64,000 bases of DNA, taken from Typha latifolia (Eukaryota > Streptophyta > Magnoliopsida > Poales > Typhaceae). A program made the position numbers and the translations under genes. The stretch is taken from contig CM034100.1 of assembly GCA_019914945.1 (NCBI GenBank), forward strand, positions 13,217,096 to 13,281,095, given 5' to 3'. Position 1 is the stretch's first letter, and each line of letters begins with the position of its first letter. This document shows positions 11,440 to 21,638 of the stretch, piece by piece. The notes beneath the pieces were generated by a model that worked only from the letters and a program-made list of their open reading frames with translations, searched no databases and was not told where the DNA came from.

Positions 11440-14400
11440 GGATAGCAACATTGCAGCACTATTGGATAAGATAAACGACGTGTTAAATGCAATTTGTGTG
11501 GAAAGAAAATGAATGGTGATGTCAGTTATATGAAAGAATATTTGGCTGGATGGCAAGGAAATGTGGCAACTTGTATTCAAGTGATTATGAAAGTTAGAAG
11601 ACAAATGTTGGCTCATTTAAAAGATAAAAAAAGGATAAATAATCTACACAACGAAAACAGTCAATGGTTCATCAAAAATCGATGTATAACCATGTACACA
11701 TTGATAATGATAATAGTGAGTAGAGTAGAAAGGATGATGAGGAGAGCAATGAAGGAGAGTAAAAATATATATAGAGAAGAAAGAGATGAGAAAAAGTAGT
11801 GGTGGTAACTTTCAAGTTTTAAATATCTAGATCAGTTCATATACAAGAAGAAAGAGAATATAGGGGCAGCAGTTCTACTCTTAGAACTCCTAATGTTATA
11901 ACAGAATCTAAAGATATTAAACTAATAGATACTTATCTTTAGAGAAAAGGGGTCGTATACAGACTTCTATCAAAACAGTTTTCAAGAGAATTAAAAATAT
12001 AAAAAAATAAATTAGTAGGGCTATCTCTAAATTTTTTTTGCAACTAATTTTTTTTCAATGTAGTTGATAGTTTTTATTATTACAATATGATTGATGCTAT
12101 AGAATTAGTAGGCTTGGTGTTTCGCCTCCCAGTTCAAATAATATTGCCATTAAATATTTTGATTCAGAGGTAGATAAACTTTATACTTATATTAAGACAT
12201 TTTAAAGGTACTGTGATGAATTTGGTTATACACTGATGTGAAATGGGTTAGGTTTACAAAGTAGAAGAAATAATCAATTTCTTGGTGTATTCAAGCATAA
12301 GAACAATATTTTTAAACTTTATGGATGCTATTGCTCATTTCAAAGGTGCATATTATATTTGTCAGTTGATAGATGTACAAAAAATAGGTGAAAAGAATAG
12401 TCAAAGTAATTATTAATAATAGAGCCAATTATAAAACTGCTGAAAGTTTAGTTACAGAGACCCCATTTATATTAGACCCTATGTATTGCACATTGTATTG
12501 ATCTCATATTAAAAGATATTGTAAAAGAGTCTGAAATTGACATGGTCATACATGAAGGAGATTGACAATTTTTATATACAATCATGATTAGATTCTTAAT
12601 TTTCTTAGACAGATGACTGATGATAGACATCAGACCCCGCCTCACTAGATTTATCACTCATTGTTTAGCATTAGAGAGCATCATGCACTACAAGAATGAT
12701 ATTATACGGATATTTACATCACATGAGTGGTTTATAAAAATTAAAAATATGAAACCTAAAGATAAAACTTTAAGTAAAACTTTAAAGAACATAACTTTTG
12801 AGAATACATTTTATGATGGTATTACAATTGTCACTGCAGTATTTGGGTCTCTTGTCAAGGTATTATGACTTATATACAGTGATGACAAGCTTAAGATAGG
12901 TTTCTTATATGAGACAATGAACATAGTAAAAAATCAATAAAAAATATAAGTAAAAGTTATATGAAGTGGTGGAAGATGATTAATTCCAAATAGCATAGAC
13001 AACTACATAAAGATATGCACGCTGCTGATAGGCATGCTTTAATTTACTAATTTATTTTTATTTATAAATATTTAAAAATTTTGAATGCTTATAAAATTTA
13101 AATTTCTATAGAGTATTTTCTTAATACAAGATTTTAATTATTTACAAATGTTAATAATGATCTAAAATCTTGTTAAGAGTTAGGAAGGTAATCAGCAGGT
13201 TTGAGTCCGACAATCATAAACAAATCATTTGCAATAAAGACGTGAGTTATGATTTAATTAAATAATTCATTATTATTTGTTTTAAGTTTTAAACTTTAAT
13301 ATAATTAGTTTCTTATTAAATGTATGCGATAATATATTTCTTATTTCAGATGAAGAGATATAGATTCAGAGTTGGGTAATTCTGTATTGCTAAAATTGCT
13401 ACAGTTATATCTCATAATACTCTAGCTGAATGATGGTCTATTTATGTATAGGTGTAGGCACCAAATTTGACATAATTAGTATAAAAAAATTTTAAATCAA
13501 ACTGTCTTCATCATAGTATGAAAGAAATTAGATTACTTTCTCCTTAATCCACACCAAAACACAGGCTGATAATAGAAAGATTGGAGAAGTTATTTTTTTT
13601 AAATTATAATATAAGATTGAGAGAAATTTAAGAAAACGAAAAATGAGCATTTGATTAATTTAAATCATATTTTTAATGAAGAAGACCCTTGACTCTATAG
13701 ATCAGAGAAGTAAATGACAGATTATTAGATAATAGAGATAACTCATAGTTAGATGTGATATTGGGGGAGACCACAACCAAAGAAAAGGCTAGTATAAGTC
13801 GTTCGACAGCAAGAGATATATATACTTACTAGTACCAATAATAATCTTGATGATACCAAAGTTCCTAGTATCAGGATCGGTATCGGCAATTCAAAATAAT
13901 GATACGAATCGGCAGTATCGGCTGCTCTTGTCGGATTAAACTATTTTTTAATTATATAAAATTCTAAATATTATTTAAAAATGCAAAAAAAATTCTAAAA
14001 ATTTAGAAAAAATGAGAGGAAAATAAGAAAATAAAAATTAATCACATATGAAGCCTAAAAACTTTTAAAATGTATTAACTTACTTAAAATTTAAAATTTT
14101 GATGAATATCAAGCTCTCTCTCTCCCCCTCCCTTCTCAAAATTTAAAACTTACTCAAAAATTACTCACAGAAATAAGGCTCCCATTTTTTCTTTACTTCT
14201 TCCCCCCTCTCTCTCTCAGGCTCTCAGCAACTGGTGTTACTACTTCCCACAGCAACAGCAACAGTAAAGGTCGTTGGATCTACTCGATGCAGGATGAGAA
14301 AGAGAAGTCGAAGGTCGAGGTCGTTGAATCTTCATCGAAAAATGTCGCTGAAGGTCGAGGTCGTCGGAGATCTACTTAGTTGCCGGTGGAAGAAGTGAGA

Positions 14401-14960
14401 AAGAAGAGAAAAAGAGAGAAAGAAAGAAAAGAGAGAAAAATAGAAAGAGAGGCAGCGGGACGAGTGGGGTCCCGGTCAGATCCCACCCGTTCTCGGCAGT
14501 TTTGGGTGAGATCGGCCATAAACGGTCGATACCCCAGTCAAAACGAGCTAATCGACTGGTTTTGGCCGAGATCGACAGAAATTGGGAACTATGAATGATA
14601 CACATGGTGGTGAGATCATCTCATTTACATTCGCTGAGAAAAATCAATAAGGCATAGGGATTGAAAACAGATAAACAGATAATGTATATACATATCAGCG
14701 ACGTTGTCGTGAAAATGTTGCTCCCTATGATTATGATCCATTTAACATTTATTATTTGGAGTCATCATAAGATTCTTATACTAGTTACTATCCCGAGTAT
14801 CCTTAGACATAAAATTCATATGGTGATTATTAATTTCCTCAAACACAAGTCACATAACAAGATCCGTACAATATGAATAGTATATGGAATCACTTTTTTG
14901 AGCATATGCACTATTATTTATAAACTTATGGTAATTATGATGATAAAGACCACAAAAATT
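11440..14960 (+). pseudogene. hAT transposase relic (BED finger, DUF659, hAT C-terminal dimerisation)
   Basis: Fragments run in family order on the plus strand. There is a BED-type finger at about 11484-11580 (KCNLCGKKMNG, then EYLAGWQGNVATC, where the usual histidine of EHLAG is tyrosine). A YNMIDAIELVG segment of DUF659 follows near 12085, and a RPRLTRFITHCLALESI segment at 12632-12685. A C-terminal region near 13400-13660 resembles the LAEWW...LIHTKQRNRL dimerisation domain, followed by LNHIFNEEDPL near 13662-13690. Many stops and frameshifts break it. The reading frame across the nested element rejoins: NLDD before 13857 continues as THGGEI after 14601. The tail near 14720-14900 is rich in Y, D and S. 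In active relatives this protein excises and integrates the transposon in the nucleus. Confidence 0.75.
13857..14593. mobile_element. hAT-type miniature element, nested in the hAT transposase relic
   Basis: A 737-bp element. The left end reads CAAAGTTCCTAGTATC; the reverse complement of the right end reads CATAGTTCCCAATTTC. Flanks are GATGATAC (13849-13856) and AATGATAC (14594-14601), 7 of 8 matching. The interior has GATCGGTATCGG words, an AT-rich block, a CT-rich block near 14110-14220 and a purine-rich block near 14395-14460. It interrupts the host transposase relic at an aspartate-threonine codon junction. It belongs to the same family as 36048-36813. Confidence 0.8.
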
Positions 14961-15670
14961 TATGAGCAGTTCGGGATTCATCAAACTTTTAACTTTTGAG
15001 TATGTTAAAACATTTTTAAAATTTTTAGACTTCATATGTGAGTAATTTTTATTTTCTTATCATTTTCTAAATTTTTAGAAATTTTTCTACATTTTTTAGT
15101 AATATTTAAAATTTTACGTAATTAAAAAATAATTCGATCCAATATAAGCAATGGATACGTATTGTTTTTTTTGAATGACCGTTATCGATCATGATATTGG
15201 AATCCTTAATGCAAACAATATTAATAAAAAGTTCCTTGTGGATTTTAGGAGTATCATGCATATGCAGTATGTTCCTTCAAATTGTAACGTTGATGGCAGC
15301 TATCCAGAAACTGTCATTGATACATTGATCCTTAGGTATTCCTTAGTTTCTACTGCGATTATTGTGGTATAGAATTTAAGGTAATCTTAGTCATATGTTT
15401 GATTATTGTCTAACTATTACTAGTTCGTATGGCTGAATGGATTAAAATGACAAATTTCAGATAACTCCATATTCATCTCACGCACTCAAGGTTTTGCAAT
15501 AAGTTAAATTTGCCCTAAAGGCAAAGCCATAATAAAGAAGACATGAATCAAATAAAATCTTATGATATTGAAAAGCAGGTCCAATACACCATTTCAAAGC
15601 TATTCCAAGGCAAAGACATAATAGGGCTTAAAAAATTAAAAAGGAAAAAAAAGGAGATAAATATGATTGT
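14961..15670. other. AT-rich DNA, no supported gene
   Basis: Probably the non-coding tail of the hAT relic and flanking DNA. The ORF at 15175-15372 has no recognisable domain and no coding bias that I can see. Confidence 0.4.
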
Positions 15671-15679
15671 CAAATACCA

Positions 15680-16075
15680 CCCAACTTTCAAAAGATGTGA
15701 GGGTGACTCCTTGGCGACCAAAGAGGTCACGGAGTCAACTCTAAGCAATTAATTTTGCTAATAAAAAATATGCTAGTTGGAAGCCGGGTTCGATGCATTA
15801 TTCAATTGTTAGGTTTCAAGTGGCTTAGTGGCTTGGCTCGATAGCTTAGCTTGGCTAGGGTTGACTCGATTCAATGGCTTGGCGATGGGTTGACTTTAAA
15901 GCAATGGCTCGATAGTGTTTAGTTTATAACAATAGCTCAACAGTGCAATGACTTGGAGTCTAATCTATACAGCTTAGCATGTTGGCTAAAACTTGGTGGA
16001 GCTTAAATATGTATCCAGAGTATTTCATCATTTGTCCGACCTATATCTAACATGTGAACTCTCAAATGATTAAAA
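15680..16075 (+). repeat. SINE-like repeat, copy 1
   Basis: The head has a B-box-like phrase GAGGTCACGGAGTCAACTC (from about 15723). It is followed by a body with GTGGCTTAGTGGCTTGGCTC, CAATGGCTCGATAGTG, GGAGTCTAATCTATACAGCTTAG and TTGGCTAAAACTTGGTGGAG. It ends with AATGATTAAAAAAAAA. The same order is seen at 17185-17560 and 18587-18930. A head resembling a tRNA promoter and an A-rich tail fit a tRNA-derived SINE. Confidence 0.6.
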
Positions 16076-16526
16076 AAAAACCCTCTTGTTGTCAAATAGC
16101 AAAAGCACCAGCTTCCTCAACTTTTAACTCTATGGTTTTAAGTGTCGACCAATGCTAATTCTGATACAGAAATAGACAGAAAAGTTGTGTGTTCAAGTTA
16201 TCCGACCACTCAAAATTTATTAGGATACCAATATACTAGAAAGAAATTAAGTCAGTGCTACCTTAGTTTACAACATTACTACCAAGCCATGACATGTCTA
16301 TCAGAAAGGGATAAAAGTAAAACTAACTATTACCATCCAGCCTAGCAAGCAAACCCACATCCCAAATCCATTCAAAACAAAATACTCAACAACCAAATCC
16401 TCCAAAAATCGCTTAAAAAATCCATCTTTCTCAACAGAGCCTCCAAATAGACAGGAACAAGATCACCCAAATTAGAGATAGGATGTACCATTTCGCAATC
16501 CGATAACAGATTCCTCGGTATCGATG

Positions 16527-16760
16527 TTATTGATGTTTAAGAGGATCCCTTGGCATCTGATCTCTCGCATGGGTGACAAGCTTATCGCACTCCCGTTCTA
16601 GAACTCGGCGGGCTGCAGACCTCGCAACCTCCGCCACCATTGCTCCTCGCTTCCTCTTCCTCTCTCTCCGGACACGTAGGAGACGTCGCCGTAGTACTTC
16701 TCCGAGTATTTGACCAAACTAGGCCTCCTCACAAACTCGTCTGCCCAACAGCCCAAGGTA
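16527..16760 (-). other. GC-rich coding-like island, unrecognised
   Basis: This patch is markedly GC-rich against its AT-rich flanks. On the minus strand a 37-codon ORF (16640 to 16527) starts MVAEVARSAARRVLEREC and ends MPRDPLKHQ. A second frame upstream (about 16750-16600) reads DEFVRRPSLVKYSEKYYGD. Composition and amphipathic arginine-rich character look like real protein, possibly two frames of one decayed gene or a captured exon. I do not recognise the family. Confidence 0.35.
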
Positions 16761-17184
16761 GAGCAACTCTCAAAACCTTAAACTTGGTTCACACAGAGGT
16801 TGAAAGGAAAATCTGAAGCAGTTATAAAACATAAAATTGTCTCTCTAATTTAGATGTGGTTAGCATCAATCTAAAAAAATGGTATAATAATTATTTTAAT
16901 GTGATATAAAGTGAACATAAAACAAGGAAAAATTAGCTTTTATCTTATCTAAGTTTATGGAATACATTTTGATATGACAAAGTGGAATGATGGGATGCAT
17001 TGACTAACTCTAAATATACAATGGTTATATATTGATATTGTCTACATATGCAATAGTTATATATATCAATTTTTATATATACAATGACTACATAATAATA
17101 TATAATGATCTTTATATATGCAACACACTCTAACACACAGTGAGTACAAAATGTCAGATTTTGTGGCATAAGAACATGTATCTT
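16761..17184. other. AT-rich DNA, no supported gene
   Basis: Contains short repeated TATATATG-CAATAGTTATATAT-type phrases between 17010 and 17125, forming a degenerate AT-rich tandem array. No coding signal. Confidence 0.5.
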
Positions 17185-17560
17185 TTATTAAGTAACTCTC
17201 GTAGAGTTGGTAGGTATCTTCTCTATGACTAAGAAGGTCATGAGTTTAACTCCAACTCCAAATAATATTATAGAGAAATTATTTAGTGGTTTGATGACTT
17301 GGCTTAATGGCTCGGCTCGGTTGATAACTCGACAATGCGGTTAGTTTGAAGGAACAGATTGACAATGTGATAGTTTGGAGCAGGTCTCAGCGGCGTTTGC
17401 TTCGGAGCAATTATTTGACGATGCACATGACTTAAAACCTAGACTAAACAGCTTACTATATTGACTAAAAAGCTTGCTGAGGCATAAGTGCATTTATATC
17501 TAAAAAGGTTAGCTTTTTATCCGGCCCATATCTAAAAAGAATATGTATCGTTCCAGATTT
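17185..17560 (+). repeat. SINE-like repeat, copy 2
   Basis: The head reads GTAGAGTTGGTAGGTATC then AAGGTCATGAGTTTAACTCC, close to pol III A-box and B-box spacing in tRNA-derived SINEs. The body shares GATGACTTGGCTTAATGGCTC, AAACCTAGACTAAACAGCTTA and TTGACTAAAAAGCTTG with the other two copies. Confidence 0.65.
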
Positions 17561-17639
17561 TGGTTAGTGTTGCTCAAAAGGGGATTAGCTATCTGATATA
17601 AGTAAATTGTAATCAAAGTGCAATCAAATTGGTGAAAAT

Positions 17640-18380
17640 TTTATTTTATTTTTTATGCAAAAATAAAACACATTGAAATGGAGCACTACTTTATTCGAGA
17701 GAAAGTGCTTAGTGAAGAAATTGAGCTTATGGATGCTCTCAAGAGAACTTGGGTGGATATTTTTACTATAGTTTTCCAAATGCTAAGTCCCAAGAACTTC
17801 AAAGAAATGTCAATTTAGTTATTCGCAAATTTGTACCAAGGGGGAGTATTAAAAATTATTGTTCTATTTGCTTATATTTTATAATTTATCATGCTATTTC
17901 TCTTATATAATTGGTGTAATACTATTAAGATTATTTTGATAGTTCTCATATTTACTAGGAGCACTCTAGGAATAGCTTATATTTGCTAATTAGTGATCTT
18001 GTTTAGTCGTCTAAATAAGCAAGCTATTGTATGCAAGAAACTCGAGTGTGTGAGAGCCTCTAAGTCATCTTCTTCATTAATGTTATATTAGATAACAAGA
18101 GAAGAGAAGATAATCTAATCTTTGAGAAGATGAGAGACCTTCTATTCTACCTCTTACTTCTTTTATGAGCTTGTCATAAGTTTAGTTTTTCTATTTCAAG
18201 ACTTAGCATTTTGGTTCACATCTTAATTGTTGTTCCTTGAGGTGAAAGTTATGATCTATATACATTAAGTGTTTGCTTGGTTGCTTTGTTGTGAAGTTAT
18301 CTTTTATATTCTTGTTTTAATTTATGGTTGTGCAATTTTGATCGTACAGGAAACCTTGAATTCCTACACTTTGAGGAAAT
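17640..18380 (+). mobile_element. 3' end of a copia (Ty1) element with LTR
   Basis: The plus-strand phrase KHIEMEHYFIREKVL (from about 17668), followed by EEIELMDALKRTWVDIF, matches the end of copia RNase H. A polypurine tract ACCAAGGGGGAGTATTA (17836-17852) follows, as it does just before copia 3' LTRs. The downstream AT-rich stretch to about 18380 is the probable LTR; I cannot fix its end. No RT or integrase precedes it, so the element is 5'-truncated. Confidence 0.7.
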
Positions 18381-18586
18381 AAGGTGCTTAGATTTGAGGC
18401 ATCAATTTTCTCTTCACTTTTGTGGAGACTATAAGATGGTATATAATATATCCAAAATAGATCTTCTTGGTATGACTTTGAGGAGCAAATTATTTATGTA
18501 AAATAAGTTTCCAAGGAGTCCTAATTTGGTCAAATTAAAACTCAGACTTCACCTATGTGAAAATACAACAAAATTGACATAACTTT

Positions 18587-18930
18587 ATAGAGTTATGAGG
18601 GTACCTACTTGTAATCTAAGAGGTCACAAGTTTATGTCCAACTCCAAGTAAATTTGTTGTGGGCAAATTTTTTAATTATTGGTGCTTAGCTTGGTTTGGC
18701 GGCTCTGTTCAATTCAATGACAAGCGGTGTGTTGATTTGGCGGAGCAGTTTAGCAGCGTGATGGCTTGGAGTAATGAAATAATAACTCAGCGGTACAACA
18801 ACTAAAACTTAGACTAGATAATTTTGTATGTTGGCTAAAAAACTTAGTGGGGCCTTAGTATCTTTGTGTCAAGGGATTTGATATTTTTTTGTCTAATCTT
18901 AGTTCAGGCTTTTGAATGATTAAAAAAAGG
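18587..18930 (+). repeat. SINE-like repeat, copy 3
   Basis: The head is AAGAGGTCACAAGTTTATGTCC, with an upstream TAGAGTTATGAGGGTACC block. The body has GTGATGGCTTGGAGTAATGA, AAACTTAGACTAGATAATT and TTGGCTAAAAAACTTAGTG. The tail is TGAATGATTAAAAAAA. Matches copies 1 and 2. Confidence 0.65.
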
Positions 18931-19254
18931 TACAATAAAAAAGAGAAAAAGAGGACGAACAAGATAAACTAAGCATATTCAAATGCTTAATTGAATTTGT
19001 ATGTAAGATGTGGGTTAATGCTTAGCAATAATGTCGACAAAAAACATCAAATAGGTCTTTAGATTAACTAATTAATTAGGTTGCAGCTAAAATATTAACC
19101 CTTATTACTTATAAAGCTAAAGTTGAAAGGTTTCACTATAAACCACTCATGATTAGAGTGAAATTTGAAATCTTGATCTCTGTTACCATAAGTTATGACA
19201 CTAATATCATTTATTTTAAAAGTTGTAAAAACCACATAGTTTATGACTCATGAT

Positions 19255-20050
19255 TAGGAGTGTAAATGAGACAAACTTGAGCAAGCTGGGTCTAGCTCAA
19301 CTTGGCTTGATATGTATTTTATCTTGGCTCGGGCTCGGCTCAAGCTCGTTTTGAGTTGAAAATTTTAGCTCGGCTCGCCAACTTGTAAACTGAATGGGCT
19401 GGGTTGTAATCTCATGGACCTTCCTCAAGGTGGAGAATGAGATGGATTTGGTGGTGAAGAAGGAGATGGCTGCCACCGGCATCACCTCGGTGGTGAAGAT
19501 GGGGTTTTGGTGGAGTCTACAAAGGGTTGTCATCGGTGCTTCAGTGGTGAAGATGGAGATAGTCGTTGCCGGTGAGTTAGTGGCTAGTGAAGATGGGAGG
19601 AGACTAGAGAGTAGAGAGGCGATGAAGATAGAGATTGCCTCAATAGTGAAGATGGAGATGTTAGTGAGCGGTGAGTTGGTGACAGGCGGTGAGAGATGAA
19701 GATGGGGTTTAAGTGAAGACTAGAGAGGGTCGTGTTATGGAAGGTCTAGAGTAGCGCTGATGGGGATTGGTGATAGGCAACACCGTAATGGGTTTGGGAC
19801 TTTAGGGAGAAGCTAGGGTTTGTTCTTTATTTATATAGATTATATCAACCGTTGGGTCTAAGATCCAATCTAAACCTTATATATATATATATATATTAAT
19901 ACGAGCCTAATCAAGTGGAGCTTAAGCGAGCCAATGCTGGCTTAGCTTGATAATTTTTTCGAGCCTAAAATCTTGGTTCGACTCGGCTCCTTTAGAGCTC
20001 AAGGAGAGCACATAAGCCTCATGAGCCTATGAGTTTTTTTTATAGCGCTA
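19255..20050. mobile_element. hAT-type element with GAGTGTAAATGAG end
   Basis: Flanked by CTCATGAT (19247-19254) and CTCATAAT (20051-20058), 7 of 8 matching. The left end is TAGGAGTGTAAATGAG and the right end TATAGCGCTA. Both subterminal regions are crowded with GCTCGGCTCG/GAGCCTAA words. The core (19430-19720) repeats GTGGTGAAGATGG-type units, giving a spurious 101-codon ORF. It is related to the element at 51383-52942. Confidence 0.6.
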
Positions 20051-20288
20051 CTCATAATAGAACCCCACAAAAATAAATATGAATATATTTATTTAATAGA
20101 TGTGATATATCTTTGTCATATAAAATTCAATCAGTATTATTTAAAATACGTGGAAAGCTTATCTAATACCTTATAATATTATTTTTAATTTATATCTTCA
20201 AATTTGACTTATGTTTAGTTAAATATAACCATAAGAGATAAAATTGTATAAATAAAATTATAAGAGTGAAGTGAATTTATCAGAATCA

Positions 20289-20340
20289 CTGATAACTGAT
20301 AACTGATCACTGATCACTGATCACTAATCACTAATCACTA
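20289..20340. repeat. 7-bp tandem repeat (7.4 copies)
   Basis: Seven-base units run CTGATAA x2, CTGATCA x3, CTAATCA x2, CTA. Substitutions are ordered in blocks along the array, which fits growth by local slippage. It lies about 1.3 kb upstream of the CRWN start. Confidence 0.9.
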
Positions 20341-21240
20341 GGAGATAAAATATACCTTTAATTTAATAAGGGAGTTATTTGGTTAATATTTCTCATGGGA
20401 AAGAGATGCCTTACCTTGGAGCTTCCTTATCCTTCTCCCACAATATTCCCATCATTCCCCCCAGCTCATACTTTCCATAGCATCCACTCTGGCATTTATT
20501 TCCGACCACATTCCAATCCATCGTCATCCACTATACTACTTTCTGAAATTACCATAACACCCCCCGTTGAGCTGTACCCAATCTCCCAACGCAACGGTCA
20601 CATGGGCCGATTCTCCGTTCCCCTCGAACGAGGTAGTAATAACGGGCGATTTACGAGGCTATTTGGGTCACTTTCCTGAGCACGTTTGCAGCACAGCACG
20701 TTGAACTTGCGCCCGCGGTGCAGCTTCGTCACTCTACGTAAAATGACGAGAACACCCTTTCCGTGAAGCGTGCAGGTGTAACCTCGACCACGTTTAGTAT
20801 AACCGATCTCATCGTCATTTCCTTTTTTTTTCATTCTTATGTGAATAATTCATATAAAATCATGGAGGGTTTCCATCTATTATATTTTCTATTATCTTAT
20901 TAGTCCCACAAAACAATAACGCTGGTTATTCATTTTCATTTAGACTGAAATGATTATGAGAAAATAGAAAAAGAATAATTATTTTGTTATTAAAATCCTT
21001 CTCATACAGGTGAAGTTCCCATCTCGTTTTTAAAAGGGAAGCTGAAAGATCAGTTTTACCTCATTTTGTTCTTGCAGTACACCGGAACCTAAGGAATGGT
21101 AATTCAAACGGTGCCTCGGGGGCAGTTCTGTCCACAGGAATAAACAGGAGTGGTCAGGCCATTAAAATACGAGTCGATCGCGAAAAAGCCCAAAGAGCGG
21201 TGGGCGTAAAAAAGGCTGCGTTCTCGCGAAAAAAGCCACA
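20341..21240 (+). promoter_or_regulatory. upstream region of the CRWN gene
   Basis: No gene is supported here. The stretch 20395-20834 is less AT-rich than its surroundings and has overlapping ORFs on both strands without recognisable domains; I treat them as chance. I see no convincing TATA box near 21200-21250. The CT-rich leader that follows suggests a TATA-less, pyrimidine-patch type promoter, which is an inference. Confidence 0.4.
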
Positions 21241-21297
21241 GCCGAGTTAGTTTACTTCCCCCTCTCTCTCTTATCTCATCTCTTCTTTCTCTCGTCC

Positions 21298-21595
21298 CTT
21301 TCCCCCAAATTCTAGGGTTTCTCCTCTCTCTCTCTTTATTTTTTCCGATCTACATCTCCGATCTCTTGGCTAAGCCCCCCAATTTAGGGTTTCGCCCCCA
21401 ATTTAGGGTTTCGAAGCCCCATTTTTTAGCAATCCCGGATCTTGCCGTGCGCCGGCGGGGGAATCGCGGTTCGGTTTGTGTTCCCTGCCTTCTTGTTTTC
21501 GGATTTTGGTGACCTTGGAAGCGTTTCGAGCTGGTTAGGGTTTCTAGCTCTCGAATTTGGGATCTAGAGCTGCTTTCTAGGGTTAGGGTTTCGGG
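21298..21595 (+). promoter_or_regulatory. telo-box-rich CT leader of the CRWN gene
   Basis: The 5' leader holds AGGGTTT at five or more places (near 21313, 21385, 21403, 21537 and 21580-21592), alongside CT runs at 21260-21335. The telo-box (AAACCCTA) is a known plant element near transcription starts of nuclear and translation genes, bound by Telobox/TRB-type proteins. Two of the boxes sit in a perfect 19-bp tandem duplication. Confidence 0.7.
21376..21413 (+). repeat. perfect 19-bp tandem duplication containing telo-boxes
   Basis: CCCCCAATTTAGGGTTTCG occurs at 21376-21394 and again at 21395-21413 with no mismatch and no spacer. Confidence 0.95.
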
Positions 21596-21608
21596 GAGAG
21601 TTCTTTGG

Positions 21609-21623
21609 ATGAGGTGGGAGTAG
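21609..21623 (+). CDS. four-codon upstream ORF in the CRWN leader
   Basis: ATG AGG TGG GAG TAG, with the stop 15 bases before the main ATG at 21639. From 21240 onward this is the first ATG in the leader, so scanning ribosomes should meet it first. The context (TTGG before ATG, A after) is moderate. Function in translation control is inferred. Confidence 0.5.
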   Translation: MRWE

Positions 21624-21638
21624 GAGGAGCTTTTGGGC

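Larger units (their letters stand above)
10873..14960 (+). mobile_element. decayed autonomous hAT transposon (DUF659 type)
   Basis: The span holds a CT-rich leader (10960-11200), a hAT transposase relic on the plus strand (11440-14960) and a nested miniature element. A candidate left end is at 10873 (CAGAGGTCAAATTTC), resembling the reverse complement of the right end of the miniature at 13857-14593. The following TTGGGGTATCGGCCG and CT-rich leader also match that miniature read in reverse. I could not place the right end or a target-site duplication, so the outer limits are approximate. Confidence 0.5.

Noticed and set aside
19394..19699. 101-codon plus-strand ORF
   Set aside because: Encoded by GTGGTGAAGATGG-type repeats inside the hAT-type element 19255-20050; low-complexity artefact.
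20395..20834. Overlapping ORFs of 94 (+) and 78 (-) codons upstream of CRWN
   Set aside because: No recognisable domain. They overlap on opposite strands and lie in the probable CRWN upstream region.
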